Assembly: GCF_039543225.1 (NCBI RefSeq)
Contig: NZ_BAABJI010000002.1
Span: 1,860,001-1,924,000, forward strand
DNA from: Mucilaginibacter defluvii
GTDB taxonomy: Bacteria > Bacteroidota > Bacteroidia > Sphingobacteriales > Sphingobacteriaceae
Direction: 5' to 3'
Length of the DNA: 64,000 nt
Shown here: positions 54,458 to 62,347 of the stretch, piece by piece
How positions within the stretch are numbered: the first letter of the stretch is position 1
Layout of the letters: the number at the start of each line of letters is the position of its first letter
Notes under the pieces: model-generated
What the model was told of the DNA's origin: nothing
Databases searched by the model: none
The model's input: the letters and a program-made list of their open reading frames with translations, nothing else
Made by a program: the position numbers and the translations under genes

Positions 54458-55213
54458 CTAAAAGACGTACTCGCCCGCAGGATTGATCGTAACTGCTAAC
54501 TCCTGCTGCTTTGTTAAAAACTGATCATAGCCTTTTTTGAGCTTAGCCCAGAAAGCGATGGTATTTTTATCTCCGGCATAAGGTGCTGAAAAACGATCGG
54601 CAAAAATACTGTTAAACTTATACGGGAAAATGTAAACGTGAATTTTGCGCTGCCCGCTTTGGTAGGCCTGTAGAGCGAGCAGATAGATCTCTTTAATATA
54701 ATCGTCGGTTACCGGCAGGCAACCTATGGTTACGCATTTACCATGGATAAAGATATCTCCGCCGGGATCATTGCTTCCACTCCTGATCCTGTCGGCAGCA
54801 TTCGGGTAGTTGAGACCTAATGACAGGTAATAAGCGCTTGCCGGATTAAACCTGTCGATATAATAAAACCCCTCCGGAACCTGCCTGTCGCCTTTGCGGC
54901 GCTTAGGCCCCAGCAACCCCGACATAGAACAAACACTGTACGTTTTAAATTTACGGTATTTTACCTCTGCCGGCGCCTTAACATAAACCGTGAGGTGCTG
55001 CTCGGTTTTAAACGCTGTTATCAGGATATTAACCTGATTAAGCGACAAGCCAAACGGTTTAAGATTTTCATTCAACTGTTTCTCTTTTTCCGTGTAAGCC
55101 TGCTTTACCCGTATGCTCCGTTTCTGGTCGCGCATAAAGGTGGCATCATCAGTAAACGAGGCTGATACTGTTAAAAGTACTACAGCGGTAATAATTAAGA
55201 CAAGGCGTGTCAT
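54458..55213 (-). CDS. YafK/YkuD-type L,D-transpeptidase
   Basis: The 251-residue protein has a signal peptide (hydrophobic about 3-18) and a YkuD fold with the active site FIHG...TIGC (His157, Cys165), with a second cysteine Cys160 between. The GxxxIHGKCVTIGCLPV form fits the YafK-like group, whose members act on peptidoglycan-lipoprotein links as well as cross-links. It is alone, convergent with the oxidase cluster. Confidence 0.9.
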   Translation of the reverse strand: MTRLVLIITAVVLLTVSASFTDDATFMRDQKRSIRVKQAYTEKEKQLNENLKPFGLSLNQVNILITAFKTEQHLTVYVKAPAEVKYRKFKTYSVCSMSGLLGPKRRKGDRQVPEGFYYIDRFNPASAYYLSLGLNYPNAADRIRSGSNDPGGDIFIHGKCVTIGCLPVTDDYIKEIYLLALQAYQSGQRKIHVYIFPYKFNSIFADRFSAPYAGDKNTIAFWAKLKKGYDQFLTKQQELAVTINPAGEYVF

Positions 55214-55260
55214 GATGTAGGTTTTACTTCATAACGACACAAATCACCTAAAATTATAGT

Positions 55261-56211
55261 TTAAACTAAATAATTAGTAGTTTGCTTATTTAACCATTCG
55301 TATAATCGGTCAACATCCTCTTTTTTAAATAGTTCAGTACCGTGGTTCATGGTGGCTGCGCTGCCGCAGGCGATACCCATGCGCACCATGTGGCCTAAAT
55401 CGTAATTATTTACACAACCGTATACCATCCCGGCAACCATACTGTCACCAGCGCCTACAGTACTACGTTTTTTTACCGATGGTGCGCTCACAAACTCGGC
55501 ATAATCCTTAGTTACCACGTAGGCGCCTTGCGGCCCCATTGATACCACCACTATACCACATTTATCTTTATTAACAATGATACGGGCGGCTTCTTCAATC
55601 GCGTCATTATCCTCGGCCTCTATACCGGTAAGCTTTCGCAATTCGTTTTGGTTGGGTTTAAGCAGATAGATACCTTCTTCGATGGCCTGCTCCAGCGCTT
55701 CGCCGGATGTATCAATCACCAACCGCGCATCTTCCTGATGTGCAATGCGGGCTACCTTGGCTAAAAAATCTGTACTCACGCCTTTTGGTATACTGCCGCT
55801 GGCTACAATGTAGCTGGCTTTGGCGGCCATTTGCTTTACGGCTTTTAATATCGTTTCCTCTTCGCCTTCAACCAATGCGGGGGCCGGCATGCCAAAGCGC
55901 AGTTGTTCATTAGTGGCCCTGTTTACTACAATAAAGTTCTCGCGGGTAAGGTTAAAAGTTTCTATGGGGTGCTGCTCAATCTGCTCCTTGTGCAATAGTT
56001 CCTGCAAAAGTTTCCCGCTGAGCCCGCCGGAGGTAAATACAGCCGTGGAGGTTAAACCCAGGCGCTTTAAAGCGCGTGATACGTTGATACCGCCGCCGCC
56101 CGGTTCAAATTTAGGCTCGTCGCAATTCAGCTTGTGCTCCGCGATAATTTTCTCAACTGATGTACTCTTATCTATAGTAGGGCTTAACGTTAGCGTTAAA
56201 ATATGTTTCAT
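55261..56211 (-). CDS. PfkB-family sugar-phosphate kinase
   Basis: The 316-residue kinase resembles 1-phosphofructokinase and 6-phosphofructokinase 2: N-terminal GGGGINVSRALKRLG (about 38-52), LLKPNQNEL and the catalytic GAGDSMVAG (Gly253-Asp256). The exact substrate (fructose 6-phosphate, 1-phosphate or tagatose 6-phosphate) cannot be settled. There is no fruA or PTS gene near. A -7 box lies 36 bases upstream. Confidence 0.88.
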   Translation of the reverse strand: MKHILTLTLSPTIDKSTSVEKIIAEHKLNCDEPKFEPGGGGINVSRALKRLGLTSTAVFTSGGLSGKLLQELLHKEQIEQHPIETFNLTRENFIVVNRATNEQLRFGMPAPALVEGEEETILKAVKQMAAKASYIVASGSIPKGVSTDFLAKVARIAHQEDARLVIDTSGEALEQAIEEGIYLLKPNQNELRKLTGIEAEDNDAIEEAARIIVNKDKCGIVVVSMGPQGAYVVTKDYAEFVSAPSVKKRSTVGAGDSMVAGMVYGCVNNYDLGHMVRMGIACGSAATMNHGTELFKKEDVDRLYEWLNKQTTNYLV

Positions 56212-56246
56212 ATAACAGGGGTATGTTATCTTAAAAAATCAAGCCG

Positions 56247-56254
56247 CAAAGATA
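56247..56254 (-). promoter_or_regulatory. -7 box of the PfkB kinase gene
   Basis: The minus strand reads TATCTTTG, 35 bases before the ATG. A TTTG (56283-56280) is 25 bases further upstream, slightly too far for the usual -33. Confidence 0.5.
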
Positions 56255-56356
56255 CAAATCATCCCGCTCAATAAATGTTCAAACTGCCTTTTTAATGGTA
56301 TTCTAACTTTCATCGTGTTGTAAAAACTGTACTTTTACGGCTCGCAGGAGTTGATT

Positions 56357-57193
56357 ATGACAGTACTTACTTTTACCCTGATACTGTTGGCGGGAGCATA
56401 TGCCGCCGGCTTGTTAGGCTCATTAACAGGCCTTGGCGGCGGTTTTGTGGTGATACCACTGCTTACCTTGGCGCTGGGCGTTGATATACATTATGCCATA
56501 GGCGCATCGCTGGTATCAGCTATTGCAACATCGTCGGGCTCGGCGGCTGCTTATGTAAAAGAAGGCATTACCAATATGCGCTTAGGCATCTTTTTGGAGA
56601 TTGCCACAACCATTGGCGCATTTACGGGCGCGGTGCTGGCCGCATTCATCCCGGCGCATTTTATCGCTATCCTTTTTGGTACGGTGCTTATATGCTCGGC
56701 CATTATATCCCTCAAGAAAAAATCAAATGAGGTAAACCTCAAAAAAAGCTATCTGGCAGAAAAGCTACAGCTCGACGGGCATTTCCCGGAAGCAGGAGGA
56801 TTTGTAGCTTACCGGGTTATTAACGTAGCAGGCGGCTTTGCCATGATGATTGTAGCCGGTATTATATCGGGTATTTTGGGCATTGGCTCGGGCGCGTTAA
56901 AGGTTGTGGCGATGGATGGCGTAATGCGGATCCCGTTCAAGGTATCAACCACTACCAGTAATTTTATGATTGGCGTAACCGCGGCAGCCAGTGCCGTAGT
57001 TTACCTGCAACGCGGTTATATTGAGCCTGGCATTTGCATGCCGGTAGTTATTGGTGTAGTACTGGGTGCTTTAAGCGGCTCAAAAATACTGGTGCGTACC
57101 GCATCCGCTGCGTGGCTTAAATATTTGTTTGCCGGCATTATTTTAATACTGGCTATACAGATGATCTATAACGGAATATTAGGAAGGGTTTAA
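56357..57193 (+). CDS. TauE/SafE family anion exporter
   Basis: The 278-residue membrane protein has about eight helices in two TauE/SafE repeats (GLLGSLTGLGGGFVVIP and GIISGILGIGSGALKV). The family exports sulfite, sulfoacetate or related anions; the substrate here is unknown. A good Shine-Dalgarno AGGAG (56346-56350) precedes the ATG at 56357, which decides this start over the in-frame TTG. The DUF1634 gene follows 3 bases later. Confidence 0.93.
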   Translation: MTVLTFTLILLAGAYAAGLLGSLTGLGGGFVVIPLLTLALGVDIHYAIGASLVSAIATSSGSAAAYVKEGITNMRLGIFLEIATTIGAFTGAVLAAFIPAHFIAILFGTVLICSAIISLKKKSNEVNLKKSYLAEKLQLDGHFPEAGGFVAYRVINVAGGFAMMIVAGIISGILGIGSGALKVVAMDGVMRIPFKVSTTTSNFMIGVTAAASAVVYLQRGYIEPGICMPVVIGVVLGALSGSKILVRTASAAWLKYLFAGIILILAIQMIYNGILGRV

Positions 57194-57196
57194 CAA

Positions 57197-57556
57197 ATGA
57201 AGATACAAGTTATAATAGGCCAGTTGCTGCGCATAGGCGTGTTCGCATCCATTGGCATAGCATTTATCGGGGGCATTATATACCTTACCCGCCATGGGCA
57301 CGAGATAGTTGATTACGCTACCTTTAAAGGTGTGCCTGATTATGTAAAGCCCGGCAATCTCTTCAGCAGCATGTTTGCCCTGCGCGGCCGGGCCATAATT
57401 CAAATCGGTATTATACTGTTGATCGCTACGCCGGTGGTGCGGCTCATATTTTCAGCCATTGGCTTCGCCGCCGAGAAGGATTACCGCTATATGTTGATCA
57501 CCCTGCTGGTGCTGGGCATCATTATTTTCAGCATGCTTACCGGCAAGGCAGGCTAA
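57197..57556 (+). CDS. DUF1634 membrane protein
   Basis: The 119-residue protein has three membrane segments (about 8-28, 66-86, 97-114) with the DUF1634 patterns GQLLRIGVFASIG, ALRGRAIIQIGI and KDYRYMLITLLVL. DUF1634 genes are regularly placed directly after TauE/SafE genes, as here (3-base gap), which suggests an accessory subunit. Confidence 0.88.
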   Translation: MKIQVIIGQLLRIGVFASIGIAFIGGIIYLTRHGHEIVDYATFKGVPDYVKPGNLFSSMFALRGRAIIQIGIILLIATPVVRLIFSAIGFAAEKDYRYMLITLLVLGIIIFSMLTGKAG

Positions 57557-57593
57557 TAACGTGGTATATATTTTGATTGTATGATGGATAGTT

Positions 57594-57809
57594 ATGAAAC
57601 GCGTCCACGTAGAATCATCAGCCCTTGAAAGTGTTGGTTACGATGCCGAAAGCCAAGTACTCGAACTGGAATTCAGAGACAATGGCGGCGTTTGGCAATA
57701 CTTCGGCTTTAAGCCATCAGCATTTAAAAAATTCGCCAAAGCTACTTCGTTAGGCCGTTACTTTGTAAAAAAGATAAAAGGCAAGTATAGCGAACAGCGC
57801 GTCCCCTAA
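57594..57809 (+). CDS. KTSC domain small protein
   Basis: The 71-residue protein matches KTSC: SSALESVGYDAESQVLELEF, GVWQYFGF, SLGRYFVKKIKGKY. The family takes its name from lysyl-tRNA synthetase; its function is unknown. It is basic at the C-terminus. Its stop overlaps the convergent TonB receptor stop by 4 bases. Confidence 0.85.
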   Translation: MKRVHVESSALESVGYDAESQVLELEFRDNGGVWQYFGFKPSAFKKFAKATSLGRYFVKKIKGKYSEQRVP

Positions 57810-60250
57810 TTTTCATTACTGCTGCCCCCCATTCGTGATACTTCCTCACCCGAACCACCGGTGCGTTTACGGGCCGCTTTCAACGAGTTATTGCCAAAAC
57901 GGTAGGTGAAGGTTGCAGTTACAAAGCGCGTTCCGGGTTTTTCACGGCCGCGCATGTTGAGGTTTAAGAAGCGCGTATCATAACGGTCAATCTGCGTGTT
58001 AAAAATATCGCTCATGGCTAACCTAATGGTACCCTGATCATGCAATATCGCATGGCTCATGCCCGCACTGAAATAATACTGTTCACGATAATTCTTGATA
58101 CCAAAGTAAGTAGGCGTTTCGTAATTGGCGTTAACTTCGGCCTTAAACTTATCGGTAATATTGAATGATTGGTTCACCTGCGTCAGAAAGTCGTAAGCGT
58201 GTTTATTCCCCGCTCCTGCTTCCTTATAAAAATAACGGCTGTGGCTTAGCTCTATGTAATTGGTTATTTGCCACCATGGCGTAATATCAAACGGAGCCGT
58301 AATTTCAAGCCCGTATACATGCCGGTTTGCCACATTGCTTTTAGTGGTAGTGTAAACCCCGGTAGCATTGTTCTGCTCGTAAATAGTGGTATAAAAATCG
58401 TTAGTTATGCTAAAGCTTAAAGCAGCCTTGAACTTGATGAGATAGGTATCAGCCAGCTCAACCGAGCTGACATACTGCGGCTTTAAAAATGGATTACCGG
58501 TACTAAAGGCATACGGATCGATATACGCCACAAACGGATTCAGGTCCTGGTAGTTCGGTCGCCCTATCCGCCGGTTGTACGAAAGGGTGAACTGATGCTC
58601 TTCGCCAACACTCCGTATCAGCTGAATGCTCGGGAATAAATTAAAGTACGAAGTATCGGCTACACGGTTCGGGTTATACGAGGTACGGTTAGCGTGGGTT
58701 TGCTCTGCACGTAAGCCGGCAGTAACATCAGTCGACCCAATTTTGGTATGCAGGTTTATATAACCGGCCTCAATACGTTCTTTATACACAAAATGATCGG
58801 TGAGGCCGGGCACCAACTGAGCGGCGCCATTTACCTGCTCACTAAAATCAATACGGTTATCGCTGTTTACCTTGCTCACCTTTACACCGGCATCAACATT
58901 GGTGTTGGCTGAAATTACCCGTGTATAATCCACTTTTGCCGAATACACATTAATATCGGCGGGTGAATAAACCTGGTAAAAAAGCGGATCGCGTACTACG
59001 GCGCCAGCCGGGTTAAAAAAGTCGTTACGCAGATTTTCATCCGAGCGGCGGTTATAGTCGGACAGGTCGAGATCAGCCGATAACACGTGTTTGTTATCAG
59101 CACCGAACGAACCCTTATAGTTAATATTATAATTCAGGTTATAGATCGTCCTGTCGATACCGGAGCGGGTGGTGATAGTTGAATCAGGCACGCTATTGTT
59201 AGCGATATAGGTAGTGTTGCGTTTGTCGATATCAGCCGGAGTACTGTAGCCATGTACAATAAAACCCAGGTTTTGCTTTGGCGATATTGTCCAATCGGCG
59301 CCGGTATTAAACGTGTAGCTTTTTAACCGGGTGGTGCCTTTATAACGCATCCGGTATTCAGACACGTTTGGCCCAACATTGATCAGCCGGTCAACATCCC
59401 AAAATCGCGGAATCTCGTTAGCCGCGAAAACGTAGCTACCAAACAGGTTAACTTTTTTTGAGCGATAATTGAGGTTCACCGCTGAATTGAACTTGTAGTT
59501 CTCCCCTGCCGCCGCGCTTTGCGAAACGCTTATACGCCACCCCAGGTCGCGGTTTTTCTTTAATACGATATTAATGAGTCCGCCGCCGGCCGCGTCATAT
59601 TTAGCAGATGGATTGGCGATCAGCTCAACTGAATTCACCATACTGCTCTGGTAACTTTTTAGCAGTTCGGCCAGTTGCTCGCCGGTTAGCTGGGTAACTT
59701 TACCATTGATGGCGATAAGCGCTTTTTGCCCGCCTTTGAACAGCACATCCTCGCCCGATACCTTTACACCCGGCGCGTTGCGCAACACATCGAGCATATT
59801 ATTACCTGCCGATACAATACTTTTTTCAACATTGATTACCGTTTTATCAGGCCTAACCTCAACAAAATCCTTTTTAGCGGTAACCTTAACCTCTTTAAGC
59901 TGATAGTTAAGCGGCACCAGTTTAACGTCAGGCGTTTTTATATTCCCGGTATTTTCGCCAATTACATATTGAACGGTAAAAAAGCGATTATAGCCTACTT
60001 TACTTATGGCGATAAAATACTTACCCGGCTTTATATTCCTGAATTCAAAAAAACCGTTCTGATCGCTTATGGTGGAAGCTATGAGCGCTGAATCAGGGTG
60101 ATTCAGTAGTTTTACGGTGGCCGCATCTGCAGGCCTCATTGCTTCGGTAAGTACTTTCCCTTCTATCGCTTTTGTATCGGTTTGCGCCCGGCTTTCAACG
60201 TAAGCAAAGCTCCATACAATCAGCAGTAAGGCCCGGGTCAGTTTATTCAT
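57806..60250 (-). CDS. TonB-dependent receptor with carboxypeptidase-like N domain
   Basis: The 814-residue protein has a signal peptide (cleavage near SRAQ), a CarboxypepD_reg/CnaB-like domain (about 26-110, IEGKVLTEAMRPADAATVKLL), a plug domain (about 125-230, VVSAGNNMLDVLRNAPGVKVSG) and a large outer-membrane barrel of the OMP_b-brl_3 type. It lacks an obvious SusD partner, so it is more like a siderophore or peptide receptor. The substrate is unknown. It ends in a Gly/Ser/Asn-rich tail. Confidence 0.9.
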   Translation of the reverse strand: MNKLTRALLLIVWSFAYVESRAQTDTKAIEGKVLTEAMRPADAATVKLLNHPDSALIASTISDQNGFFEFRNIKPGKYFIAISKVGYNRFFTVQYVIGENTGNIKTPDVKLVPLNYQLKEVKVTAKKDFVEVRPDKTVINVEKSIVSAGNNMLDVLRNAPGVKVSGEDVLFKGGQKALIAINGKVTQLTGEQLAELLKSYQSSMVNSVELIANPSAKYDAAGGGLINIVLKKNRDLGWRISVSQSAAAGENYKFNSAVNLNYRSKKVNLFGSYVFAANEIPRFWDVDRLINVGPNVSEYRMRYKGTTRLKSYTFNTGADWTISPKQNLGFIVHGYSTPADIDKRNTTYIANNSVPDSTITTRSGIDRTIYNLNYNINYKGSFGADNKHVLSADLDLSDYNRRSDENLRNDFFNPAGAVVRDPLFYQVYSPADINVYSAKVDYTRVISANTNVDAGVKVSKVNSDNRIDFSEQVNGAAQLVPGLTDHFVYKERIEAGYINLHTKIGSTDVTAGLRAEQTHANRTSYNPNRVADTSYFNLFPSIQLIRSVGEEHQFTLSYNRRIGRPNYQDLNPFVAYIDPYAFSTGNPFLKPQYVSSVELADTYLIKFKAALSFSITNDFYTTIYEQNNATGVYTTTKSNVANRHVYGLEITAPFDITPWWQITNYIELSHSRYFYKEAGAGNKHAYDFLTQVNQSFNITDKFKAEVNANYETPTYFGIKNYREQYYFSAGMSHAILHDQGTIRLAMSDIFNTQIDRYDTRFLNLNMRGREKPGTRFVTATFTYRFGNNSLKAARKRTGGSGEEVSRMGGSSNEN

Positions 60251-60381
60251 TAATCAGCAGAAAGAAAACTCGCTTAAACCATCCGGTAATAAAAAATTAA
60301 TGATGGTATCACAATAATAACCTTTTTACGGCAAAGCCGAAAATATGTTGTTGTAAATAGCGGCATAAATTAGTGTTTTAT

Positions 60382-60389
60382 TAGCTTTG
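60382..60389 (+). promoter_or_regulatory. -7 box of the alpha/beta hydrolase gene
   Basis: TAGCTTTG, 23 bases before the ATG at 60413. No good -33. Confidence 0.5.
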
Positions 60390-60412
60390 CTTTTCAGCAA
60401 TAGCAAACGCAT

Positions 60413-61717
60413 ATGGCCATATTCCGAAAATATTTCACGTTATTAATACTAAGTTTTACCGCGCTAACCGCATTAGGGCAGGCAGAGCCTGAAGCTGTAA
60501 AAAAAGCCGCGCAATTCTTCGTCAAGCAATACAATACCGGCCATCCGGATAGTGTGTATGCCCGCTTTGGTGCCGAAATGAAGGCCGCGCTTACGGCAGA
60601 CCAGTTCCGCAGCACCACGATACAGTTAAAAAATCAGTTGGGCATCTTAAAGAGCACTAATTTTTTAAAGCTGGAAAATAACGTAGGTGTTTACAAAGCT
60701 AATTTTGAAAAGGCCACCTTTACCCTGAACATTGCCGTCAACGCACAAAACCAGTACATGGGCTTATTGCTTCGCCCGTATGAGCCAACGCCGGGCGAGG
60801 CAGCAAAACAAGGCGGCGCTATTGATGCCTCGCTAACAGAATCGCCTTATACGCTGAAAACGTTTTCGGGCAGCATAGCCGGATCGCTTGTTAAACCGAA
60901 AACGGAAGGAAAAGTGCCGCTGGTGCTTATTATTGCCGGCTCGGGCCCTACAGACCGTAACGGCAACGGCGCCAAGCTTGGCTTAAATACAAATGCCTAT
61001 TTACAACTGGCTAACGAACTGGGTAAAAAAGGTATAGCTACGCTGCGGTATGACAAACGCCTCATAGGGCAATCGGTTAGCACTACCAAAGAGTCGGAAC
61101 TGAAATTTGAGGATATGGTGGAAGATGCCGTGGGCATTATCAATGACATAAATGATAAGGGCGGGTTTTCAAAAATAATTGTATTAGGCCATAGCGAAGG
61201 TTCGTTGGTAGGTATGCTTGCCGCTAACGACGCGCCGGTTAAAGCCTTTATATCCGTGGCCGGAGCCGGAGATCCCGCCGAAAAAATACTTACCGAGCAA
61301 ATGAAAAGCCAGCCGGCTTACATTGCCGATGGATTTAAACGTGTGCTCGACAGCCTGAAACGTGGCAAAACCACGCCTAACGTTGATGCATCGCTGTATG
61401 CTGTGGCGCGCCCGAGCATCCAAAACTATATCATGTCGTGGTGCAGGTATGATCCGCAGCGCGAGATCAAAAAACTTAAAATGCCCGTGCTGATTTTGCA
61501 GGGTACAACGGATTTGCAGGTGCCCGTTGCACAGGCCGAAAAGTTAAAGAAAGCCAAATCAGACGCGCAACTGCTTATCATCCCCGAGATGAACCATATA
61601 CTCAAAGCCGCGCCTGCAGATACCAAGCAGAACATGGCCACCTATAGCAATCCGGATTTACCGCTGAAACCCGAATTGGTTACCGGTATTGTTGATTTTA
61701 TAGGGAAGGTAAAGTAG
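60413..61717 (+). CDS. Exported alpha/beta hydrolase with DUF3887
   Basis: The 434-residue protein has a signal peptide (cleavage near ALGQ, about residue 23), a DUF3887 domain (about 25-120, FVKQYNTGHPDSVYARF) and a serine hydrolase with nucleophile Ser261 in GHSEGS, an Asp in GTTDLQVP and the final His in EMNHIL. The oxyanion turn IAGSGPTDRNG fits a dienelactone-hydrolase-like or esterase fold. The substrate is not known; it acts in the periplasm. Confidence 0.9.
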   Translation: MAIFRKYFTLLILSFTALTALGQAEPEAVKKAAQFFVKQYNTGHPDSVYARFGAEMKAALTADQFRSTTIQLKNQLGILKSTNFLKLENNVGVYKANFEKATFTLNIAVNAQNQYMGLLLRPYEPTPGEAAKQGGAIDASLTESPYTLKTFSGSIAGSLVKPKTEGKVPLVLIIAGSGPTDRNGNGAKLGLNTNAYLQLANELGKKGIATLRYDKRLIGQSVSTTKESELKFEDMVEDAVGIINDINDKGGFSKIIVLGHSEGSLVGMLAANDAPVKAFISVAGAGDPAEKILTEQMKSQPAYIADGFKRVLDSLKRGKTTPNVDASLYAVARPSIQNYIMSWCRYDPQREIKKLKMPVLILQGTTDLQVPVAQAEKLKKAKSDAQLLIIPEMNHILKAAPADTKQNMATYSNPDLPLKPELVTGIVDFIGKVK

Positions 61718-61734
61718 GGGGCATTTTTCTAAAA

Positions 61735-61768
61735 ACTCTTTCCTTTGGAGAGGGTTGGTGAGGTCTTA
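61735..61768. repeat. CT-rich palindromic repeat
   Basis: CTCTTTCCTTTGGAGAG followed by GGTTGGTGAGGTCTT. It resembles the repeats at 6849 and 7817. It lies at the convergent junction of the hydrolase and DinB genes. Confidence 0.45.
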
Positions 61769-62242
61769 CTTCCAAGCCCCAAGCATCCTCCTGATGGCCA
61801 GTATTTCGCCTGTATGGTATGCCGTATGGTCTCCTATTTGCAGCGCCTCGCGCAATAAGTTTTGCCCGGAGCCGTGCGCAAACGGCTCGTAAATATTATC
61901 TGCGTTTTTCAGCAGGCTGATAAACTCATTTAAATCATTCTCAATTTGTGAGAGCGATTGATTCCAGGCATCATCACTTGCAGGCTCCGCCTCTTCGGGC
62001 CAGTATTCATCAGGCCAGTTTGGAGATTGATGGCCGGCATCCCGGCTGAATTCCAGCATATCCCATTGGGCAATGCGTATATGCTCAACCAGTTGCCAGA
62101 TGCTATACGGCATATTGTCAGGCGTTTTGCCCCTTAACTCTGCGGACAGGCCTTCAACCGCTTCAGCAAAACTTACGTGCGCGCCTTTGCCGTTTAAAAA
62201 GTTAACCAGCTCGTTTATCAAAGTGTTATGTTGCTCATTCAT
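61766..62242 (-). CDS. DinB-like protein
   Basis: The 158-residue protein has the four-helix DinB/DUF664 pattern, with the putative metal histidines in LVEHIRIAQW and QIGDHTAYHTGEIL. Family members are often thiol-dependent enzymes or stress proteins, but the role is not clear here. The ATG for MNEQHNTL is chosen over an in-frame TTG three codons upstream. Confidence 0.82.
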   Translation of the reverse strand: MNEQHNTLINELVNFLNGKGAHVSFAEAVEGLSAELRGKTPDNMPYSIWQLVEHIRIAQWDMLEFSRDAGHQSPNWPDEYWPEEAEPASDDAWNQSLSQIENDLNEFISLLKNADNIYEPFAHGSGQNLLREALQIGDHTAYHTGEILAIRRMLGAWK

Positions 62243-62347
62243 ACAATCCAAATTTTGTTAGTTAACAAGCCGCCCGCCCTAAAGTTGGCATAATTTAAAG
62301 GTTTGTAACTGCCGCGCTGTATAATTCAAAGTAAATGCCTTAAGTTT

